Source of the DNA: Melampsora larici-populina 98AG31
Lineage: Eukaryota > Basidiomycota > Pucciniomycetes > Pucciniales > Melampsoraceae
Assembly: GCF_000204055.1 (NCBI RefSeq)
Contig: NW_006768799.1
Coordinates: 61,283 to 125,282, forward strand
Direction of reading: 5' to 3'
Length of the DNA stretch: 64,000 bases
In this document: positions 56,230 to 64,000 of the stretch, piece after piece
Numbering within the stretch: position 1 is the first letter of the stretch
Layout of the letters: every line of letters starts with the position of its first letter
Translations under genes and position numbers: made by a program
Notes under the pieces: generated by a model
Databases searched by the model: none
Told to the model about the DNA's origin: nothing
What the model saw: only the letters and a program-made list of their open reading frames with translations

Positions 56230-58086
56230 TCATTTCAACCGATCGGGTAAATTTGTGGCCACGGACTGTTTCTGAAACACTTGTTTCAATACAGGTTCTA
56301 AGTCGATCGGGACCTCAATCTCAACTGCATCCTCCCGGGGAAGAATCTTCCCAATCCCTCTTGACAGCTCGTCGGCGTCATTGTTGGCCGACGCCACTCT
56401 CTCAGCCACTATGTCACAGTGCAGTTCTACCATCAGACGCTGGATTTTCTTCCATTCTTCGTTTACCGCCCGATCTCGAGAACGATGTTTCAATACCACA
56501 TATTCGGATGTAGTGTTATCAGTCAGTACTTTAAACTTCTTTCCTTCGACTCTATGAAGTTTGCTGACTACCATCAAACCTAGACGTATCGTGGCGGTCT
56601 CGGCCCAAGCTATACCGCCCTTCTCTGACAACCTTAGGTGAGTTTTCCAGCCCGCTTTGAATTTAAATTGGGCTCAGCGGTTACCGACGAAAATTCCAAT
56701 CCCAAAGGATGTCGCGGCATCGCCAACCCACCCCACATCAGAAGTGTCAACGTCAGGTACAAACCTTCTGGCCTCGAAGGAATCCAACGTAACCTTCCAT
56801 TCTGTCAGATCGATTCTAACGTCCTCAGGGATTTTCCGCTTTGCTGACTGCACCTTCCACTCTGCCTTCCACTTGTATAGGCACGGCATATAGCAGCGTA
56901 AGTTTGGCACTATATAAGTTGTATGGACTAGTCTCCCTACAAATTGGTCTGTTTCTTTGAAAGTAAACGCTTCTCCTGGTGTTAAGAAATGGTTTAGCTG
57001 TGCCATACGCTCCTCGAACTTCTTGGCCGGTAATCGCACGGTGCGTTCTGCGGCGTTCCAAATAAATCCAATATAGCGTTGCTCGTCGCCGAACTCATGT
57101 ACCTTATCTTGGTTTGATGTTACGCCCATTGAGTTACTCAAGGCTACCACGTCGGCAATTGTTGTCCCATTGTCGATGTCTTTAATCAAGAGATTATCAT
57201 CGACCCAACGCATCGCTCCGCACAACTTGAATTTGATTTGAATAATCTTCTTCCATAAATCCGCGGGTCTACCAAACACCCCGCAACCAGCAACACCGCC
57301 GAACTGCACACGTGAGTCTAACCACAAACGGTTTTCCAAATCCATTATAAACAGGTAACGCCATTGACTAGGATGTATCGGAATTTGACGATAGGCCTTC
57401 GCCCAGTCGAAAATGGCTAACAGAAACCTTCCTTTCTTGGTACGAAAGAATCTTGCCAGGACCTTAAAGTCATCCCATTGAGTTTCGAAATCCTTTTTAT
57501 TCACAAAACTGTTTACAGAAGGCGTCTGTTCGTTATCAGTTGGGTAGGACATATTATTTATTACCCTGAAGGACCCATCCCCATTAACAACGCTTCCCAT
57601 AGGGCTCGAGCGAAAGAAACCGATCTTCCTAAAGACTTCCTCGTGGGTAAATGGACCGAAGATACGGCCCTCCTTGTGTTCCCTCGCTAACGTATTACGA
57701 ATTTTCTCTGCCGCCGCCTGCGCAGACTGGTGATTTTCCGGTGTAAACCACCTCCTAAAACCTAGAGTGTGGTTTGGTATACCTTGGTGGTATCCATGGA
57801 TTAAACCTGCAATCACATCTTCGGCTTCCTCCTGCACGCCACATTCTTTGGCTAAAAGTCTCCACCTGGATATTGCCATACCGCATGTCACCTTCTCGCC
57901 TGGCCACCTGGGATCGAAGGAAGCACCTGAGTTGCTATAGATTTTCAAGAGATCCGCGTTCACTACGGAATTGTCAGGTCGAATGACCTCTGGAGGGACT
58001 TGGACTGGAAGCTTCGCTTCCTCCTCAACCTCACTAGGCTCTCTAGGTGAGGCAACTCTCCTCCGTTTCTCACTAAATTCAGGCAA
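56230..58086 (-). pseudogene. pol: Ngaro element 2 Pol (RT-RNase H) with one nonsense codon
   Basis: A frame of about 619 codons is interrupted by one TGA at 56671-56673. The RT shows GRIFGPFTHEEVFRKIGFFR, FDWAKAYRQIPIHPSQWRYL, RVQFGGVAGCGVFGRPADLW and the catalytic MRWVDDNLL. RNase H begins VGWVGDAATSFGIGIFVGN just before the stop and continues AETATIRLGLMV, VLTDNTTSEYV and DADELSRGIGK. In element 1 the matching residue after GKH is Trp, so a TGG-to-TGA change is the simplest explanation. No frameshift is seen. The ATG at 58086 opens with a charged leader (MPEFSEKRRRVASPREP). Confidence 0.88.
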
Positions 58087-58366
58087 GAAGGCAAACTCAA
58101 GTTAGATACTGATCCAAGAAGTGGCGATGTCTTATTTCATCATCGCTAAATAGGCATCCAGACAGATAGTGACAAGTGTGGCGTAGATAAAGGTCCTAAC
58201 ACCTTCGGCGGGAACAACCCAACAAGTAGGAGGTGTACACATAGGTCTGCCAGGCTGCAACACATGGGCGGATTGGGACGCACACATACAAAGTGCGTAT
58301 CTCCCTCCGTATAGGACAGAAAAAGGGACAGCGAGGTACAACAACCGAGAGCGTTAAACTCGAGGC

Positions 58367-60481
58367 TTACTTTGCCTTTCCAGCAGCATTGGAGTTATCT
58401 CTGTCATCACCCCGACGATCTTCACGGCCGCTATCTCTACGCCAAGCTTCTCCGCCATTGAATCGACGCCTCTGAGGGCTACGATCTCTGAAGTTGCGGC
58501 TGCCGTTCCAGCTGCCACGACGACTTCTGGAGCGCTGGTTCTTATAATCGTTTCTTCTATCATCATTGGTGTTGGAGGAGGAACCACCTGGGCCTTCGTA
58601 GACAGGTAAGCTCGAGAAGTTGTTGTGGTTAGAGAAACTCTGCGAACGAGCAGTTGGCTTATTGAAGGAGTTTCCGCCGTAGGAGTTAGTCCCGCTGTCA
58701 AGCCCGGTGATAGGATCGATGGAAGCTTTGATTTCACCATCGGCATAGGGATTTATCTCCCGAAAGGCTGGTAAGAAGTCTTTCATGCGTTCAGTTTCGC
58801 GTGCCGCCTCACGTTCTAGGCGGGCATCTCGAATAGCGGGGTTAGCTACGGATCCGTCTGCGAGTCTGAAGGTCATGATGGCCGTTCGAACAGCTAGGTC
58901 GTATCTGAAGGCGACTGGCCAGTTGGAGTTTTCGCGTTTGATAGCGAAGACGTTATCCTTATGAACCCTGAACTTAGTCGCTAACTCTGTCCACTTATAA
59001 TGCTCCAAGTACGCAATGAAGCAATCGAAGGCTACCACCCATTCGCCAAAGGTCATCTTCCATTCAAGGGGAACGGTGAGCCCGATGTAAGTGTCCGCTA
59101 ACTTCTCTTTTACTGAACGGCTACGAATAGATTGTTGAAGGAGATCTTGTCTTAACCATTGCGGATTAAACACAGTTAAGGGGATGTAGGCGTTAAGGGC
59201 AGCCATCTTCGGGGCGAAATATTTCGGGAGGGCGACGAGACCATGGGCCTCTATCCCTTCATCGCTGAATTTGACCACGTTAGTGGAGGTGGTTTTCGTG
59301 GGCTCTGGATCATCCTCTTCTGTGGTAAGGTCGAAGGGTCCCAAGGACGACGTGATGGGACGTTTACGAGACTGCTCTGTTTGGGAGGGCGTGGTGTTGG
59401 CCTCTGCAGATGGAGCGGTGGTCACTGCATTTGGCGTTGGCACAGCCAAGGGTGCAGCCGAAGCAGCATTCGCGGGTCGACTCGAAGCGCCGTCATTAGA
59501 GGGTTCGGGCCTGATGCCTGTAGGTGAATCGGTGACCAGACTGTCTTTCTCATTCGATTTGCTGACTTCTGTTGATGTAACACTTGGACCTATTTGGACC
59601 AGGCTATAACCTTTAGATTGCAACCAGGATTTGATTGCGTCAGGTGAACACTCTTCGATTCGAGACAGGATGGTGTTTGTGCCTGCCATAAACTTGGCTT
59701 GAACGGCTTGGCTAGTAGTTCCGGTCACTACATGTATCACCAGATTTGGACGGACCCAAGGTTAGTACTGTCCTGCAAAACGTCTGCGCGCCGTCTCATG
59801 AGGAGGCATCACGTTATAGGCATGGCATCACATCGAGTGGCTTCGCATCAAGCGGCATCAACTAGTGGGTAAAGGAGCTCGACGCTTACATTGTGCATTG
59901 CTCATCACAGTTTTATTCACGATCTCAGGTGCAATCAGAGCGGAGGGTGTAGCAGTCGCAGCCGTGACCGCTTGAATGCTTGGTGCCTGCGTAGTGTTTG
60001 ACACTTGGGTTGGAGGCTGTGGATTAGGTGCCAAGTTGCTGCCTTGCGCACCTGGAGCGCTCGCCTGAGCGCCAGCGGACGTCCCTTTAGGTGGTTCGGG
60101 TGCCACACCTCCTGAGGCTAGGGTTCCTGGAGCGGAAGGTGGGTCTGAACTGCTGCCTCCTCCGGCGTTGCCTACGGTTGCCGTTTGCGACAATTGGGTG
60201 CTACCAGCATTAGGAGCTGAGCTGGTCCCGGGGTTTGCGTCCTTCAAGGCTCCCGATGGCGAGGGACCTTTCTTTCCGGTGGTTTTTCCTTTGCGCCCTT
60301 GGCCTGACGCCCCGTTGGTGGAGGAAGTAGGAGCTGTTCCGGTGTTGGTTTGAGGCGTGCTGTCGTCAGGGCTGGCGTCCTTGTCCTGTATCTCAGGAGG
60401 TGAATTGGAACCCCCACGCAATCTATCGCTAGTTCTCTTGATTTGAGTGTCGAACTGATCAATATCTTTGGGGTTGGACAT
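58367..60481 (-). CDS. gag: Ngaro element 2 Gag-like protein, spliced
   Basis: Two exons, 60481-59890 and 59727-58367, join in frame to 651 codons. The 162-bp intron has donor GTAAGC, a perfect TACTAAC branch point (59761-59767, minus) and acceptor CATGTAG, phase 1. Exon 1 is rich in Pro, Ser, Ala and Thr (KTTGKKGPSPSGALKDAN). Exon 2 has VALPKYFAPKMAALNAYIPL, FNPQWLRQDLLQQS and EINPYADGEIKASIDPITGL, blocks also found in element 1, and a basic R/S/G tail (KNQRSRSRRGSWNGSRNF) likely to bind nucleic acid. There is no zinc knuckle. An ATG at 59740 lies in the intron and would lose the first exon. The branch point makes splicing the better model. Confidence 0.82.
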
Positions 60482-61353
60482 CTTTCTTGATGGTAATTTT
60501 ATGAGTATAAGGTAGAACTAACTGCGGATGACTTAAACTACGCTTGCTGGGTAATATTGATCTAAGTTTGACAAAAAAGATTTCGAGTGAAATAGACTCT
60601 GAGAAGCAGAGTGGAGAGATAGCGAGAGAGGTGAGGATAAGCGCGTGGGAGAACTTGGGGAAAGAATAGTTGGCGATAATCAGAAAGGAGTCAATGGAAA
60701 TTTTTCCATTGGACCCTGATTATATGCGTCCAACCATGTACGGCTATCCCTCGGTATAGGGATAGTCACGTGTCTTGCCCTAAGTTACCTATATGCTTAT
60801 CCGTGGAAATCGATGGTACCGTCGTGCCTTTGGGTACCATCTACCATTCAACAAAACCGTCTTGTTTTTGTCAAGTAGGGTATTTCATCCCCTCTGATCC
60901 TCATCAAAACTCACTCAAAATCTCATACTTGAGTATCTTACACTTGTGATCAATTTTTACTTTGTTATCATTGCCAAGACTGTTTAAGCAAATCTTGATC
61001 CTGAGCTTCCTGGTGTTCCAAGATTATGTGATACCATTACACATCAATCAGGGTAAATAGGGTTCAAGAAGATAATTAAAGATAATATCCCTGTGAGATG
61101 ATAAACTATAGATCACTGCCGTCTTCAGTGAATCGGTGCTCAAAAGATGTGAATAAACATTTAGAAGTTTTTTTGACAAGGGTAGTCTGTAGACATGCAA
61201 TTATGGTATACAAATATAAATTCAGAAAAAAATTGGAAAATTTTCCAAGGTTTTTTCAGAACGTCAGAAAGTCAGAAACTGTTCTGACTTTCTGAATATC
61301 TGAAGGTTTCAATTTGTTGATCCTCCATAGGACCCAGGAATGCTCCTACTGGG

Positions 61354-61465
61354 GTTTGTGACGAAAAACGTCGGAATTCGGCCCCGGATTTTACCTAGGT
61401 TTGTGACGAAAAACGTCGGAATTTGCCATTTTGGTGGAATGTTTGTGACGAAAAATGTCGGTTTT
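61354..61465. repeat. Three-copy repeat with GACG-A5-CGTC core
   Basis: GTTTGTGACGAAAAACGTCG occurs at 61354 and 61399, and with one change (AATGTCG) at 61441. The starts are 45 and 42 bp apart. Each core GACGAAAAACGTC can form a 4-bp stem. The copies are too few and too irregular for a CRISPR and this is a eukaryote. They may be binding sites or subterminal repeats of a transposon. Confidence 0.8.
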
Positions 61466-61657
61466 CGCCAGTTCTTAGGGCTAGGCCTGGCTATGTGAAT
61501 GGAAGAAATGTCACCAGGAAATCACACAATGGAAACCACCACAGCTTCCATCAGATTCTGATTGTGCCATTAGGGCAGTTCAAGTAGAGGTTTTACAGCA
61601 GTTTTTTAATTTTTACGATCCCTCCGGGACCTTTAAATTTTAACTTAAATTATAAGT

Positions 61658-61687
61658 CAGTGAACCACCTCTAGAGGTGGTTCACTG
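61658..61687. repeat. 30-bp perfect palindrome
   Basis: The half-site CAGTGAACCACCTCT is followed at once by its exact reverse complement, with no loop. It could be the tip of a foldback element or a head-to-head junction of two short TIRs. Confidence 0.9.
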
Positions 61688-62129
61688 TTTTGCGGTCACT
61701 TATTTGTCATTAAAATTTTTATAACTTGCTCCCCAAAAAAAAAACATGCCACGGACAAACCCAAAAAAAGGATTTGTTTCCATTAATTTTTTTTCTTGGT
61801 CTGTACCTGGATGTAACGGTTGTTTCTAAAAAAACAATCTTTTTTTCCTTCTTATCTCTTTCATTAACAAACAAATTGAACAAGAAGAATCAGATGTTCA
61901 ATACTCAGATTCTCCTTGATTTCTGCCCTCGCATCCACCTTTTCCACATAGTTTTGATTCTCTCGATTCAATCTCTCTCCGATTTGGCTCTCAACACAAG
62001 ATCTTCACAAATATCCCGTTTACTTCTCTTCTTTTGGTCACATCCGCCTTATCGACCTAGTTCAGTTTCTCTCAAACACCCATTTTTCTTGTCTTCGTAT
62101 CGTCCAAGGTCATACAATCATCTCTCGCA

Positions 62130-63913
62130 ATGGCGCCTCCATCTCAACAAACTGGGAAGGTGTGTAATATGATGTGTGGCGTTCTTGTGGTGATCCAAAC
62201 AGGATAAGCTGACCTATGCTTATTGTTCATGTGCAGGCACCCCGCAGAACGCGTCGAACACGAGCGCAGATCGAGGAGGATCTGATTGCCTCGGGATTGC
62301 CAGCTGGTTCGAGACCATCAGCAGCAGCGGTCAGGCGATCGCGCCTTGCATCTCAGCCCGTTCGATCTAACTCGTTGGCCACCGCGTCTTCGAAAGCAAC
62401 GAGAGACAGCCCGAGCTTGGACCGTGTCGACTATCAGACCATTATCTCGTACCTGTCGAAGCCCAAAATCCGCAACACGCTCTTCGGTGGTGGTAGCCAG
62501 ACTAGGGTGTCTGGTCTACCTATGAACCCTAGATCAATTTTGAACCCTCTCGCGATTAAGCTCAATAACAACTATAACATCCGCCACGACACCACCAACA
62601 TGCGGTTGAATGGTCGAATCCTGTACCAGCGCCTGAAACGGTACAAATCGAAGTATGTATCTGCCAAGAATTTCAGTCTTAAGACGGGTAGCGGGCTCTC
62701 TGCAAAGAATGTGGCGGACGGCATTCACACCATGGAAGAATTGTTAGAATCCATGTGTCCCTTTTACTCTGAAATGGATATGCTTTTCCGTGATAAAGGA
62801 AATGTCACTCCTTTTGGGATCCTCGACAGTGGGGTAGGTCCCAAATCTTCCGACGACGACAGCGACGAAGGTGAAGCTCAAGGAATGGTTGTGGGTATCA
62901 CTGAGGATACCCACAGTGATACCACTGATGGTCATGACCATCCGGTGGAATCAGCTCAAATCGCACGGTTGGAATCTTCTGGTAAGTATCAGTATTCACT
63001 GTAACAGATGTACCTTGATTGTCTGACTCAATCGTTTGGTGATACAGAACAACTGATTGAACAACCGAAAACCAAAACCCCTCATCCACAATCTTCCGGT
63101 GTTCAAGAAAACCAAAGTGATCCTGAAGCCCTCAACGCACACTACCGTAGATTTTTAAACGATGATTTTAGTTCACCACCTCCAACGCCCAAAGAGACTA
63201 ACGTCTCCGAGACATTTGCTAATCGACAAGAATCTGTCCCCGCGGAAGCAGAGGCCAACCTGTTGAAAGGGAACCGAGTTAGACCACCGATTCGACCCCA
63301 AACCGATCTAGATGCCAGTTCCGGAGATGACCACGAAACAGTTACGACGGCGAAAGCCCCTCTCACGCAAGCTCGCTCGAAGGTTGCCAAACGAAAACCA
63401 GTTCAGAGACGTTCAGCGAGAGAGGATGCACTGACTGCTGAGGAACTCGCCTTAGACGCCAGTTCCGGAGATGAACTCATGACAATCGATGCGCCAGTGA
63501 CCCAGGGGCGTGGGACTTCTCGATCGACTCTGTCTCGAAGGTCATTGAACCCACTGCCATCAATCGATCCTGCAAATGTGCATAGCAAGGAACATAAGCA
63601 TGCTCTCGCCAATGTTATGCAGCAAGGGAATGAGGCAAAGATCAACATGCTCACGGAAGCCAACAAGTGGCGTCAAAAATTTGAAGCGGATCGAATGAAA
63701 GTTGAGGCCGATGCTCGCATGTCGGCTTTGTCATGGGATAAGGAGCGGTATTTTTTGGACCGTCAAGAATTACGAGACGCCGCGACTCGCCAAATGGCAC
63801 AAGAGTTACAAAGGGAGCGCAAGCAATTCTGTGAAAAGTTGGTGTTGGAGGGCAAGACCCCTGAGGAGCTAGAGGCGTTCCTCCGCCTGGTTTATCCCGC
63901 TGAACAGGCTTAG
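62130..63913 (+). CDS. Unrecognised 546-residue protein with C-terminal coiled coil
   Basis: The three-exon model is 62130-62159, 62237-62981 and 63048-63913, 547 codons. Introns are GTGTGT...GTGCAG and GTAAGT...GATACAG. The N-terminus is very basic (APRRTRRTRAQIEEDL, RRSRLASQPVRS). A conserved-looking globular block follows (DYQTIISYLSKPKIRNTLFG, RLNGRILYQRLKRYKSKYVS, ELLESMCPFYSEMDMLFRDK), with an acidic linker (SSDDDSDEGEAQ). The C-terminal 110 residues are a charged helix, probably a coiled coil (ANKWRQKFEADRMKVEADAR, AQELQRERKQFCEKLVLEGK). The layout, a trihelix/Myb-like block then a coiled coil, resembles transposon-linked DNA-binding proteins, but I cannot name the family. No signal peptide is seen. 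Confidence 0.75.
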
Positions 63914-64000
63914 GCCAAAGAAATCTTCGAAATCGCTGTGTCTGGGATTTGCGTCGTGGTATCTGTTTTATCATTTTCTTGTCTGCGATTAGTTTGCTCG

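Larger units (their letters stand above)
55037..60481 (-). mobile_element. Ngaro-type DIRS retrotransposon 2
   Basis: Minus-strand order is spliced gag (60481-58367), pol with RT and RNase H (58086-56230), and tyrosine recombinase (56071-55037), the same plan as the element at 8190-15388. The proteins are clearly homologous but diverged, so this is a different family. No methyltransferase ORF is seen. Terminal split repeats were not found, so the true ends lie outside the coding limits given here or have been lost. The only coding defect seen is one stop codon in pol. GC content is higher than in element 1. Confidence 0.85.
60482..62129. other. Gene-free stretch with small repeats
   Basis: 60482-60740 is probably the 5' leader of Ngaro element 2. 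It ends near a hairpin (CTATCCCT/AGGGATAG, about 60748-60769). 61354-61461 holds a three-copy repeat and 61658-61687 a perfect palindrome, both listed separately. 61700-62129 is T/C-rich and leads into the last gene. Confidence 0.5.

Noticed and set aside
59740..59742. ATG at 59740 as the start of Ngaro 2 gag
   Set aside because: It lies in a clear intron with a TACTAAC branch point. Splicing to 60481-59890 gives a longer, in-frame protein and matches element 1.
61354..61465. CRISPR-like array
   Set aside because: Only three copies, uneven spacing and a eukaryotic setting.

Overview
The window looks like eukaryotic, fungal nuclear DNA, most likely from a basidiomycete rust (Pucciniales). It is AT-rich and crowded with transposons. 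The host-type genes are cut by many short introns (roughly 50-160 bp) with GT-AG and occasional GC-AG borders and fungal-style branch points. They include secreted expansin-like proteins and a secreted Vps62-like protein. Two 100-N runs show that this is a scaffold with gaps. The species cannot be fixed from the sequence. All gene models were made by eye from splice signals and reading frames.

Positions 1-21,000 are repeat territory. A Ty3/gypsy remnant (gag, protease and the start of RT, minus strand) is cut by a long LTR-like repeat at 1-1360. A second copy of that repeat lies inverted at 19,111-20,470 or beyond. Next come a 770-bp PIF/Harbinger-type MITE with clean TIRs and a TTA duplication, then a DIRS-superfamily (Ngaro-type) retrotransposon at about 8,190-15,388. 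The Ngaro element has all four split direct repeats (A1, B1, A2, B2), a spliced gag, a pol gene and a tyrosine recombinase. Its pol is interrupted by a 716-bp solo LTR with a perfect 5-bp target duplication. A tRNA-like SINE head, a 237-bp tandem duplication, a row of hairpins and a decayed unrecognised gene follow.

Positions 21,000-29,500 hold a LINE RT fragment and then an apparently complete PIF/Harbinger DNA transposon (21,692-25,004). It encodes a three-exon SANT/Myb-like protein and a convergent three-exon DDE transposase. An unrecognised minus-strand gene or remnant and a repeat-rich stretch follow.

Positions 29,500-36,000 are a gene island: two tandem expansin-like genes with exactly matching exon lengths, and a seven-exon Vps62-like gene. 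Positions 36,000-47,000 are repeat-rich, with a foldback structure, a decayed hAT transposase and diverged tandem repeats. Positions 47,450-54,053 form a second gene island: a seven-exon secreted protein in which every intron is phase 1, a four-exon metallothionein with 18 cysteines in 88 residues, and a low-complexity protein that appears to carry a one-base frame break.

Positions 55,037-60,481 carry a second, divergent Ngaro-type element with an intact tyrosine recombinase, a spliced gag and a pol ORF broken by one in-frame TGA. The window closes with a three-exon gene (62,130-63,913) for a 546-residue protein of unknown function with a C-terminal coiled coil.
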